Positions 47,426-60,000 of a stretch of DNA of 64,000 bases are shown piece after piece. Source of the DNA: Pithys albifrons albifrons. Taxonomy: Eukaryota > Chordata > Aves > Passeriformes > Thamnophilidae. Position 1 is the first letter of the stretch. Every line of letters begins with the position of its first letter. The stretch spans positions 67,068,992-67,132,991 of the forward strand of contig NC_092497.1 in NCBI RefSeq assembly GCF_047495875.1. Reading direction: 5' to 3'. Position numbers and translations under genes: made by a program. The notes beneath the pieces are model-generated. The model saw only the letters and a program-made list of their open reading frames with translations. It had not been told where the DNA came from and did no database searches.

Positions 47426-50400
47426 AATACACATTGAAAGTAAACCGTAATTTTCCAATGATATTATGTCAGAAAATTATTATCAAAATTTAATCAAATA
47501 AAACTTTCCAAAGTTTAGTGTGGCCTCATCATTTGAGACTTTTCACTGGAAACTGTACAGTTTAAGTACTTTTGCTCACAATGTTACTTTTCATGCATTA
47601 AAAGCCACAAGTATCAAGATAAGAACTGTTTCATGAAGTTCAAGCATTTATGTTACAAAGGGGGATTATATTGCTATTAGAATTAAAAGAGATGCATCCA
47701 AGAGAAGTTCTTATTATCTTGTTTATTTATAGTGAAGTTTTAGTGTATGCCAGACAATGGACTTAAAATGAGTCAAGGTACTAATGTAAAACTTAGTATA
47801 AATGCTATTGCTTGTATGTAGAGAAAAGTGAGTCTTTTTAAAATGGATCATGTGGTAAAATATTGTATGAATTTTGCCCTTCTAACTTTCTAGATTCAAA
47901 TGTGTTCCCACATGTGTTTTCTTGGCCTAAAAGTTGCATAGATGAGTGGCTAAAATTGGAATGTATATTTATATCCCATTGCCAAGCTGTTCAGGATTCA
48001 TCCATTATTAATAGAAACAACTCTAATATCTTTGTGCTGTAAAAAGTAAAATTCTATTTAAATAGTCAATATATTATACCAAATTTAGGGTATATGAATT
48101 ACATATTTTTCAGTCTGGGATCTTGCAATTTTCAGCATAATTCCCCTGCTCTGGAGGTAATGGAATTTACACGCTTTATACGAAATCACAAATGAGAAGA
48201 AACATGCAATGAGGTAATTTTGATAGGACACATATTTGGCCTCTTTGCAAAGAGCATAAAATATCTTTCAGAGCAATGGAAGATATTGGGTTACTTCAGG
48301 ATAACACACATCTAATTTGGATCCAATGACATTACTTTTCTAAATGCAACTAATTGATAAGTATTAAACAAATTTGCTTTCATATTAAAAGTGAAAAATT
48401 TGAAAAAAAAAGATTCAAGGAAAAAACCCCATAACATAACCTAAAACATGGGGATTGGTATGTGTTAAAGTAAGACTTATATATCATGTTACAACTTTAT
48501 TTATATATTCAAAAAATAATAGCTCTAGATATTCAACCAATTGAATCAAATTAAAGAGACACGTTGCATAGTGAAAAGGATAAGTGTTCACACTCCTTAG
48601 TTTGGAAATATCAGAACCATATGATAACTTAGGTGATCTTTCCTCAGAAGAACCGAAGTTCTCGTTCAGTTCTAAACTACAAAATCTACTAACCTGCTTA
48701 CCAGGTCATATTACATCATGAGCCACTCAATGAACCAGAGCTTTGAAAACACTGTCTTGAATGAGGACATTTTATCTCACAGGAATGACCATTGTATATC
48801 GCTCAGACAGAAGCTGTTTTTTAAGTACAAGTAAGTTATGAAAGTTTATGTATTCAATTCTCAGTAATGACATGCTTTTGCTCTGCTGGTGCTAAGAAGA
48901 TGCTTGCCTTTAAGGACTCTATTTCTCTTGAGAAAGATTTGTTGTCATCCAAAAAGGTATCCTTAAATTCTACTGATAAATGTAAAAGAATGTATTCTAC
49001 CGCATAACTTCAGATCCCTGTAAATCAGCTTATTAAGGAGAGCATTGAGTTCCTGAAGGGTCTGAATTCAAAAGAAATACAGACATACATACTGTATCAG
49101 CTCCCAGACTAAGAATCTTTGCCTGGTGGCTCATCTACAAATTCCCCCTTGGTTTACGTTACTTGTTAACTTGACTGGGTGTACATTCGAATACCAGCTG
49201 ACTGCACTCTGCAGATAACTTCTAGTCATATTGAAAGACAGCTAAGCAGGAGATGAGTTACTGACTTCCCAATATAATGAATGGTTAGATATCATTTCTC
49301 TGAAGTTCTCTCTTCAAGAGAGACCTCAACTTTGCCTCCAATTTTTCCCTGTTATGAAGCAGTTTCAGAAAACAACATAGAAATATGCATTCTAGTCAAC
49401 AAGGTATGCAAGCAATAATTTTATTTAAATCTACATTAACTTCAGCTGCCTGTTTTTAAGGATTTCTTTCTTACTTTCTTTTGGTATGCAGTTTAAAATA
49501 AAGGTTGAAAAAAGCCTCAAGGAAGGGAATGCACATAATGAATTAATTTTCCTTTGAAGGAAAGAAGGAATGATTTATTATTTAAAATTTCAGATATTTA
49601 AAATTTAGATACTGATTACAAAGAAATAAGTAAATAAAAGTCAGACAGAAAACATATAGATTAAGACTACAGCAGAACAGAAAGATCGATTTCAGGTTTG
49701 GTTTTGTGTGGTTTTTTTTTTCAAGTAACATTGACAACTATTCTTATTTTGTCTACAGGAGATGGTTGAATGTCCATAAAGACACAGAAAATTTAAACCA
49801 CCTGGTAACATTATGTCTTGTGAGCCCCTTCAAGAACATGTGTTTCATTAGTCTTTCACAAGTTATTCTGCACTTCAGAATATGATCACACCCAGCATGT
49901 GTAACATGCCAAGAGGGTCATATTATACAACCAGTGAGAATGAGATTCTCAGGCTTCATGCACTGTCTATGACCAACCATCAGAAAGGCAATAAACATAG
50001 ATGTTTTAACTTCCCTAAGTATAATTCTAATGATGGGTTACTATTCTGATATGAAAACACACATACTAGGGGATCTCAACTGTGTAAAGGTATGAAAAAC
50101 ATTCAAACAAATATAACACACATATAGAATGTTTATAAGTGTAAAAAGTCTGCTCTTTGAATAGCACTCAGCATGTTATTATTGGTTTTATTCAGGAAAG
50201 ATTCAAGCTCATACAAAATGTGCATTTTTATATTTTTAATTCTGGAGACATACCAATATGGATTTTGGACATTTGTACTAACAGAAAAATGAAGAAGAAA
50301 ATATTATTGATAATATTGGAAGCTCCATATAATTTTGAAAGAAATATGTCAAAATTGATATGACTCCATGTGTAAATTGGTTACCATAAGGGAGTAACTG

Positions 50401-53269
50401 CTATTAGTCCTTAGCAATACAGTCTCAGTATGAAAGCAGAATAATTGTACTGCAGGACTGAGAAATACATCCTATCTAAGTCTGGAAAGATTCTTAAGGA
50501 GAATTTTTGCCACAGGAAATGCAGACAAAGAGCTACAACCCAATGATTAAATGGAAATTGATAAGGTCTACTATACTCTTTGGAGAACTAAAACAAGCAA
50601 AACGAATAACCAACAATTGGCCTAGTTAAAAAAAAAAAAAGTTAGTTAGCTATGACAATGAGGACAATGTAAGACAGAGAAGAAATGTGACATCTGTAAT
50701 AAAGGAAAAAACCAAACCTAAAACAGAAGAGAAAAGAAATTTTCAAAACCTTATCAAACAGACTGCAAATGCATTTAAGATGGAGTAGAGTTGAGGTTAA
50801 AACTTACTGAGTTCATGTACAGGCACTAGTTCACTTAAGTGACCTTTGAATTAATCTGTTACAGAGTGACACCCTGACTAGGAATAAAATAAGTTTTTAT
50901 TAGTTCTAGAGAACATCTTGCTATATAACTGAGATGCAACCTTATACCAGAGTTTATTTATTCAATTTCTTTGTGATTAAAAAACTGACAGGTTTTTTAT
51001 CTATGTGATATTTGTGGTATCACACAATTAATTATATATATTTTAATTAATTATATATTTTTAATTAATTATTTATTTGAGATGCTCAAAAACAAGGCAG
51101 AATACCAGAAATTCAATTACAAGGAATTTGAAATTTGTAGCTCTTCTTTTTTTCAGGTAGTATTAACAATTACTGAATAAATTATCCAGGTATTCTCAGA
51201 CCCTGGTTTCTAAAACATAAGGAAACTATTTTAGTATTATCTTTATTTTTAATAGAGACAAGTTGGGTAAGAAATATGATGCCTAAACAAAGTGACCATT
51301 TTATCAAATCAGTATATAATCATACACAGAAAAAAAAGCCAAAAATTAATATCAAACATAGCCAGAAATTTGAAGGGTTTATTCAGCCTCTTTTCAACAC
51401 TGGAAAACATTTATGAGATACTGGTAGCTTTTAAATTTAAAAGGAAAGTTTTGAGGTGACAACCTTCTTTTCAGCATTCTAGTCTTATGAAAAATTGCCA
51501 AAATGAGAAGAGGAAGAATTGACAATGCTTCATGAAATCTTTGTAGGACTGGCAGGCAGGATTTGTTATCCCAGCTCTTCAGCTATTTCATTTGGTGTAG
51601 TCAACGGGGTCAGTACAACTGATTAACTCTGTATTAAAATGTGTTAATCTTGTTTCCTGGATTAAGACCCATATTAATTTTCCAGTTAAAAAATATATCA
51701 CAATGCTTCCAGGGAAGATTAGTATTGTCTAAATACTTCCTGAGATTTTTTATTATTTGCATTATAACATTAGGTCTTTTTATTTAACCATATATAGAAC
51801 TTTTTGAGATAATTGTAATGATGAATAAATGCATTGAGATTGCAAAAATACCATATTAAAAAAAAGTCTGCACAAACCAAAAAGACTTCCTCCCCACATC
51901 AAAAAGTTCACTAGACAGAAAAGAGAAGGAAAAAAAACCAAAACCAAACAAACAAATACAAAAAGATTAAGTAGGAAAGTTTATCTATGTACAGCTCTCA
52001 AATAGACAAAACCTCTTATTTTCTATAATTTGCATTTTTTCTTTAATTTTTCTGTGTCTCCCACTGCCTGCATTTGACTTAAGTTTTGCCTTCATAGTGG
52101 AAGTTTCTCCAGGACATTGAAAGCTGTCTCCACTTTGCTCTATTTAGATTCTTCTTTCATTCTCAATATACATATATATGTTCATAATTATTTCCTCTAA
52201 TTTCAGTGGTGGAAAGGTCATTGAACTGAAATGGGCTAGCTTTGTATCAGAGTTCCCCTCTGAACAAACTACAAATTGACAAATGTACTTAAGGTTGATG
52301 AAAAGAGACTGAGAAAAAAAGGAAATGTGGGAAGCTGGAGTAAGGGGTCATTATGTAGCTTTTCTTCACAAAGACATGAAACAATCAGTAGTAAGAATTT
52401 CTGTCATTCTCCCAACTCAGATGTTGGAATTAGGAAAACTATGGTGTCAGGAGAGACAAGAGAAGGCAAGTTCAGTCAATAAGTCAGTGATAAGTCCTTT
52501 CACATAAAGATAAAAGTAGCTTTCTCTTGAATTTGGCTTTATAAGGAAGTTCAAGAAACTTTCATTCCTTGTCTAGCACTCATTAAAAAAAATAATTGTA
52601 AAAGTCACCAAAAAATTCCAGAAGGAATGCACCGCAATCACAGAAGCTGGAGATTCTTTCAGTATATGTGTTTGTTCTTGTGGGATCATTTGGAACTAGA
52701 AGTTCAGGATGTTTCAGGCAAAAAAAAAAAAAGAAAACATCTCACTTTTCATTTTAGAGGATGGGAGACTACTTTACCCAGCAAAATATACTGCATACAG
52801 GTGAGCCCAGACTAAGAATTTAAGATCATAATCTAAAATTTTGGAAATTTTGTGTCAGAACATGTACTTCTAAGGCCTGCCTGAATGGGAGAGTAGAATG
52901 CAAAAGTCCTTTTCAGGTGTACTTCTTACCATAAGATTTGGGATTATTCTGAACAAATGCAGGATGTGAAAAAATTACTTCCATTGTGGAATGTCCCTGA
53001 TTTAGAGGACCAAATGTAGCACTGTACAATGCCACTTAACTGTGCAATAGGGAACAGAAATGAACCAGTCAGAAAGGTAAACTTTCATAAAATATCAATT
53101 ACTATTTTCCAGACAATAATTTCACACAGAAAAAAAGTGAAATCAAAATACATTGCTAATGTCTGTATTGTACTTCAAAATGGACACTGAGTAGGATAAT
53201 GAAAACTTGAATAGTCAGAAACTAGATAATATAAATTACAGAAAACCTCCAGTAGCATGTAATTGGCAT
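47426..53269. other. A+T-rich non-coding stretch
   Basis: About 5.8 kb with no recognised gene or transposon. It includes an AT-only block of ATTAATTA-type repeats at 51026-51077. The short frames at 52276-52815 show no motif. Confidence 0.5.
51026..51077. repeat. TTAATTAATTA-type AT-rich repeat
   Basis: Three near copies of TTAATTAATTAT separated by TATATATTT-like sequence. Each copy is self-complementary, so the block can form hairpins. Confidence 0.7.
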
Positions 53270-54695
53270 ATATGCTGACTGGACAATTGTGAACATTGTA
53301 ACGATTTTCAAGAAGGGCAAGAAGGAGGACCTTGGAAACTACAGGCCTGCCAGTCTCACATCAGTGCCCGGTAAAATCATGGAAAATAATTTTCTGGGAA
53401 ATATTGAAAAACACCTAGAGGACAACACAGTCATCAGTTATAGCCGGCATGGCTTCACAAAACAAAAATCCTGATTGTTGAACCTGATTTCCTTCTATGA
53501 CAGGATAACCCATCTACTTGATCTAGGAAAGCCAGTAGACATAATCTTTTTGGACTTCAGCAAAGCTTTTGATATTGTTCTTTCAAGATCCTTCTAAACA
53601 AAATGTTCTGCACATCTGGATAACCCTGTTATGTGATGGGTGAGCAGCTGGCTTAAAGGTTGGGCACAAAGAGTTAAAGTGAATGGAGTAACATCAGCTT
53701 GGTGTTGGGTGAATAGTGGGGTTCTGCAGGGCTCTGTCTTCATCTCAGTTATCTTTAAAATCTTCATTAATGGTTTGTATGCAGGAGTTGAAGGAATGTG
53801 AAGTAAGTTTTTGCATGACACTGAACTAGAAGGAGGTGTTGACTTCCTCAAGGGCAGGGAGGCCCTGCAGAGAGACCTCAGCAAATTAGAAAAATGTGCA
53901 ATCAGCAATTATATGAATTTTAACAAGTGCTGGATACTGCACCTGGGATGGGGCAATCCTTGCTGTTTATATAGACTAGGGAATGAGAGGCTGAGGAACA
54001 GCACTACAGAAAAGGACCTGGGGGTCTTGGATGAGGGCAAATTGAATATGAGTCAGCAGTGCCCTGGCAGCCAGGAGGGCCAAACATGTCCTGGGGGCCA
54101 TCAGGCAAAACAAAGCATTGCCAGCCTGTCAGGGGAGGTGATTGTCCTACTATGCTCTGCACTGGGGCAGCTTCACCTTGAATATTGGGTGCAGTTTTGG
54201 GCACTGCAATATAAGAAAGGTATTTTATGCCATTAGAGAGTGTCGAAAGGAGGGCAATGAAGATGGTAAAGGGCCTTGAGGCGAAGCCATGTGAGAAGCA
54301 GCTGAGGGCACTTGGTCTGTTCAGTCTGGAGAAAAGGAAACTGAGGGAACACCTCACTGCAGTTACAACCTCCTCATGGGGGAAGAGGAGGGGCAAGTAC
54401 CAATTTCTTTACTCTCCTGACAAGTGACAGGGCTCAAAGTAATGGCATGAAGCTGAGTCATGGGAGGTTTTGATAACATATCAGGCAAAAGTTTTTCGCC
54501 TGGAGGATAGTTGAACACTGGAACAGACTCCCTAGAGATGTGGTCACAGCACCAAGCCTGTCTGAATTAAAGAACCGTTTGGGGAAATCTCGTAAGATTC
54601 TTGCTGGTGTCCTGTGCAAGGCCAGGAGTTGAAGTCAATGATCATGATGGGTCACTTCCAAATCAGCATATTCCATAATTCCATGAACTCTTTCA
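53270..54695 (+). mobile_element. CR1 LINE, 5'-truncated and decayed
   Basis: A plus-strand CR1 fragment covering RT to the 3' end. Frame pieces show TIFKKGKKEDLGNYRPASLT and MENNFLGNIEKHLEDN (53289-53474), LDFSKAFDI near 53551-53577, GVLQGSVF near 53720, and the thumb/C-terminal part (53811-54236). The end matches CR1 3' blocks (CAAGTGACAGGGCTCAA, TGGAACAGACTCCCTAGAGATGTGG) and closes with ATTCCATAATTCCATGA. Several stops and frameshifts occur, including TGA at 53472 and TAA around 53594. It is older than the copy at 23425. Confidence 0.9.
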
Positions 54696-55047
54696 GCCTC
54701 ATGCTGAGCCTGTAATTTCATATTGACTGAAAAAGAAAAACAGTTCCTGCTAAATGACTAATACCATTGGCTGTTGACCTTTATATCCCTTGAATGAACC
54801 AAATGAACCAGTCTGAAGGTGCGTAACATGATCAGAACTCAAGGTAGTCTGACTTCAGGTCATTAGAGAAGCTAATATGATATAGTTTGATGTAATTTTA
54901 CACTTGTCATGAGATCAAAGTATTCTAAGTATTACTGAAAATTGTTGTACAATAGCTGATGCTTTCCAAGAAAGGAAATACAATTTTGATACGTTGTGAT
55001 TACCTGCACTACCTCTGTTTGTGTGAAATAAAGCAGTATCATCATTA
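54696..55047. other. Short unannotated spacer
   Basis: A+T-rich, nothing recognised. Confidence 0.5.
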
Positions 55048-55380
55048 TGTACTGTCTTGGCTTAGGAATGGTGTTCTTCAATTCTGTACTCCCACTAAAA
55101 CTATGCACTTCTCCCCCTTCCCACACAAAATACTAGGATCATGGTTAGAGATAAGAACAATTTACTGGAAACAGCAATGAGATAAGAAATAAAACAATAA
55201 CAGCAACAATATTAATAACAAATATTATAAGAAAAGAAACAATCCACATGGAAAACAAACCCTTGATAACAGACAATTCTAGATGGCTCCTTTCATTATC
55301 TTTTCTTGACTGGACAGAATCCTTTTTCCCAGAAAGGAGTCCATTTCTTCTACCCCAGAAATGATGCGAGATGTGAGATA
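55048..55380. repeat. Possible LTR-derived fragment
   Basis: A stretch beginning TACTGTCTTGGCTTAGGAAT, followed by a C-rich block (CTTCTCCCCCTTCCCAC) and an A-rich part with AACAATTTACTGGAAACAGCAATGAGATAAG and AATA/ACA units. This style resembles LTR-retrovirus-derived repeats I have seen in bird DNA. There are no defined termini and no coding sequence, so the call is tentative. Confidence 0.3.
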
Positions 55381-55383
55381 GCA

Positions 55384-55453
<70 letters not shown>
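55384..55453. repeat. (ATCT)n microsatellite
   Basis: About 17 uninterrupted ATCT tetranucleotides. The Leu-Ser-Ile-Tyr frame through it is an artefact. Confidence 0.95.
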
Positions 55454-56463
55454 ATTTGGCTCCTAGACATGCCCCCTTCTGGCTGCTGCAAAAAAAATAA
55501 CCATATCATGGACAGAAGCAGGACATTATCCACCCCTTGCTCTATACCATCTATGTAATACCCATATCCTACATCTTCTAATGATATAAATATATACATA
55601 TAATTTACACACAGAGAGAAGAAACGAAATAGAAAATAAAATACTCCTTCCCTTTTGAATTGCTGGTCAAGACTTCAGTGAAATTATAAATACAATTTTG
55701 GATGAATGAGTATATTAAGCACCCAAATAACAGCTATGTGTGCTAAGCAGCACATCATCCTACATGTTCTAACTAAATAAATATTCTCTGGGTTTTAATT
55801 TGTTGCTGGAAAGACATCAGATAGGCATGAGTCCTAAAAGTGTTCTTCTTTCATACTAAAGAATTTATTTAGCCACATTTTACAAAAAAAAAAGTGTGGA
55901 CAGATGATAAGATAAAAAATGAACAACAGTCTTGAAAAAATGAACAGAAGAAATTAGTTATTGCTTATCTTTAAAACTTTCAATTCAGTTACGTATATCT
56001 TAGATATTTATTAATAAATTAGAAGTTGCTTATAATTGTATAAAATTGCTTCAATTCAAAATAATTTTGAAGAGTTAGGTAGAAACACGATCCTTTCTGG
56101 TATTTCAAGGATTGCAAGATATTATATTCTCTTTGTCTATTTGGTAGGAAAATTACTTCTTATCCTAAGCTCTGTAACATTTCACTCTTCACAGAAGTTC
56201 AAAATTATTTCATTCAGCTATGTAGGATTACAACTTCTGTTTCTGTTCCTTGATATATGTTTTCTATTATATGTCAAGCTTGTTAAAAATACAATGGGCT
56301 GTTATTATCATATCAAGGATTAAGGGGCTGCAAACTCATTAGCCACACAAAATACAAATGGAAATAACCATCTCTGTGAAGACCATGCTTTCCAAACACA
56401 AAGAAAAGAAGAGCTGAAAATGAGGCTTAAGCTTGGAATAGAAGAAGTTTTCTAGTATAGCTA
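55454..56463. other. Unannotated A+T-rich stretch
   Basis: No gene or named repeat recognised. A 95-codon frame (56036-56323) rich in Leu, Phe and Ile is compatible with chance. Confidence 0.5.
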
Positions 56464-57030
56464 TGTGATAGCTTTGATCCAGACCTCTCTTAGTAACCCA
56501 CTGTGACTAGAGAAGTGGCCATTTCCTAGGTATTCCACACTTGATTTTTTTCCACATAACAAGGGAATATACATAAGAGAAAGATAATTTTCTCTCTCTT
56601 CTTCTGGCAAGGCTTAGGAGCAGTCGGGTGCCTGCGTTGGTCTTACCTATCAGAGCTTGAGGCCCTGTTGCAGCAGTTGCAGTCATCTACCCCGCAGGAG
56701 ATCAGAGAGAAGCTAGTTTTCTCCTGAGGGAAGTTTAGTGAGATTGTATTTTGCCTGGTTTTTTATGGGTTTTGATTGTACTTGTCTGTCCCGTTTCTGT
56801 TTTGTCCCTCCTTTGTCCCTGTTTCCCCCCTCCCTGTTCCCTTTTCCCCTCAAGAGCTCCCTGTCGTATGTAAAAATTGTATATAAAATTGTAAATATCT
56901 GCAAATATTCTGATTTAATTCAGTTTCCTTCAGGCATCCAGTTTTCAGGGCTTTTCCCCCCTTGCTTAGAGGAGCAGGAGGAGAAGGAGGGAGCCTAGCC
57001 CTTAGCAAGAAGCCAAGTCAAACCAAAACA
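56464..57030 (+). repeat. Solo LTR related to the provirus LTR
   Basis: About 567 bp starting TGTGATAGCTTTGAT and ending AAAACA, giving the same TGT...ACA termini. It shares ordered blocks with the provirus LTR: CTTAGTAACC (CTCAGTAACC there), TAGGTATTCCACAC then TTCCACATA, TCTCTCTTCTTCTGG, a C-rich stretch, an AT-rich stretch and AATTCAGTTT. It differs much from the provirus LTR elsewhere, so it belongs to another subfamily. A TATATAAAA-like sequence near 56878-56887 is a possible TATA box. No internal sequence or second LTR flanks it, so it probably arose by LTR-LTR recombination. The adjacent 5-mers (AGCTA and AGTTG) are not a clean target duplication. Confidence 0.7.
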
Positions 57031-60000
57031 AGTTGTATGCCTCAATTACTTCCAAACCACCTTTTTTTTTTTTTTTTGATAATACTTTGGTAAAGAAGGA
57101 AGGAAATGTACTTCACAGCCAAGAAGTTCACAGAGGAATTTAGCAAAGAATGGCAAATCTAGATGTAGGAGGTCACAACGAACTATGAAGGAAGATGAGA
57201 TATTAAAAAATAAAGACGAAAATGTATTAAAATAAAGACATTTATAAGGGAGACAAGAAGAAAACCATAGTCAAGTTTCCTTTTCCTCATAATCCAAAGA
57301 ATTTGGAGGAGAGAAAGAAGTGAAATGTTACTAGAGGTATAGACTGAAGAAAGAGTAGAATCAACAGAGGAAGAGAAAAAGAAGATTAAATGGTGAAGAC
57401 ATTATAAGTGGAGTTAATATAACAACAAGGTTAAAAGAACAAAACTAATTTAAGGTATGTATTAATAAGAAATAGGCAAAACTACTGTGGGCTAATATAA
57501 TATCAGAAAGAATTCCAAATAGTAAGACTAATAATTAGAAGTTGATAATAAAGGGAAAAATGAATGAAACCCCAAGTAATTTATAGTGTAAACTGATAAG
57601 GCAGTTTATAATTTAAAGGCAGAACAGAATGCATTCATATTTTAGTATTATCTGATCATATTCTCATTATATTTAATTTAGAACAAGTGATTATTGCTGG
57701 GCAGATGGCCCAGTATCAGGCATGACCATGTGAAGGACTTAACATGATGATTTTCTGACCCAGATCTTGCGCACTTTGTTTTTGTACATGATGGTGATTG
57801 AATTTATTGAATAATTCCACTAATTTAGCAAGTGTCTTGTCAGTGGGATTTTTTTTTTCAATAGTACAGTGACTCCAATGTCCTGTCAGAGAAATGCTCC
57901 AGCAACTGACATTCTTGAAATCACCTATTAAACATTAACACATATACAATGCATGCTAGTCATTGTACCCTGTGAAAGTCTGTTGCTTAGTGTAAAAGAG
58001 GCTCTGTTAAAAGCTGCAAAAAATGAGGTTATTCCTTAAAGCATTTTGTGAGTTGTATGTTTCACCTTCTGCATGTGTATCACAATTTATCTCAAAACCA
58101 GTGCATATAAGTTTAGTACCATATATTAATGTCTTAAAAAATATCAATCAGGAGTGGTAGTAGATTAAATAGGAATTAAAAAATTTGGGAACAGGATCTT
58201 ATTTTTAATGAGAGATCTAAAAATAGATTCAGAGCAGATTAGAAATTTTATTGTTTTGCCATCAATAAGCTGGTCAAAAGGAACATCATAAAACTTCCAA
58301 CCCTTGAGATGTGGCAAAGAACAATATTCAAGCACTGTTACATCTAGCTTCTAAAATGAACTGGCAGTATGTAAGGTCTATAGACAGCAGCTAGTTTTAT
58401 CTAAGTGAGGGTTATGCTCATAGTCTTTGGGAATTATTAAAACCAGAAACATTAATTCAGACTTGTTTAATATTTAAGCATTTAATTTACGTCAATTATC
58501 CAACAAACCCCAGAAATCTTTCACATTATAGACTACTCTCTATATCTTTTTTTAATAAAATGCTTTTTCGTAAGGAATCATGATCTTTTGTGTAATGACA
58601 TTTCTGTCTGTTTCTCAGTATTTCTTCTTGAAGAGTAGTCATGATTATGATATATATAAACAGTAAACAAATTAAAAATATATGAATGGCAAAGCCAGAT
58701 GGATTCAAGGTTTTAAACAAACCTGGAGGAACACAAAGTTTGCCTGATGTTCGATAAAAATTGTTCCTCTTGGGAAACTTAAGGTATCAAAAAAACCCTC
58801 CAAACAAACTATAACATTTGAAAATGTTATTTTTTTAATATTTTTAGGCTGACTGATTAAAATAGATTAATACCATGTAAACTACAACCTGACAGTGGGG
58901 TTTGCTGAATATGTAGTAAACAGACAAACATACCAAAAACCAAATACGAGATGATTGTTTTGCTTTTTCTTTGACAAGATGGGGAATAAAAAAATTGCAC
59001 AATATAAAATGATTAATTGCATGAGATTTAGTGCAAGTTGAAAAACAGGATAGTTGTGCAAAATTGAGTTGTCAAAAAATCTTGGGTTTGAGCCATAACA
59101 AATAGTTCTTGAATAATAACATCTACATGTATAATTAAGAAACTATTTATTCAAACCATAACTTTCACACAATGTGTGCTAGAAAGGATCTCAAGGCTGA
59201 CATTAGGGCAGGAGACCTATGGTTGTGACATTTTGACATGATGTGACACTTACATTTTCATTCCTGCGTGAAATACAGGAAAGTAAGACTTTCATCAGCT
59301 TGTTCATCATGATTGCCACAGAGAAAGTAAAAATAAAAGTTTCAACTGTAATAAATGTTTAACTGCTATTTAGAGTAACTCTAGTAGAAGAAACAGAGCA
59401 AGCAACAGCAGAATACTGTACAGTATCTGAATTGCTTTCCAGAAATGCTAAGGCCTCTGTGGTTTGAAAGAACCAAAACAAGGTGCAAATGCACTTGAAG
59501 TAGTGGGACATTTGCAGCTCTGAAACAGACTTTTCAAATTCATTAATGTTGAATCTGCATTGCTTTTAACTTGCTCTAATTTTGACTAAAGTATCCCCTC
59601 TAAGATTATACGACTTCATCATCATCATCATAATCAATTTAAGACTCAGCTTTGCATACGGCAAATTGTACTTATCTTGTCTATTAGAAATCTTCCACAC
59701 TTCAGGAAACTTTGAAACTGCTGAAAGGAAAACTGTACACTGAAAATGTCAGGTGGCATTATTAAGACAGTGGCGTGATCAGGAGAGAAAAGTGGCAAAA
59801 AGAAATTACCAGAGAGCTGGGTGAAAGGAGCAAACAGTTACAAGGTTGAAGGCTCAGATTCATGCCTTCCAACTTCAAATTCTGAGATTTGTAGACTTAA
59901 TTTAGGCAAGGCAAATCTGGACCACAAATATGAGGAAGGTTCACAGTTCCAAACCCAACACTGACATGCACCATATAATGTGTAGGAAGTAACTGGAGAG

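Noticed and set aside
55306..55500. Frame with Leu-Ser-Ile-Tyr repeats
   Set aside because: Simple translation of the ATCT microsatellite.
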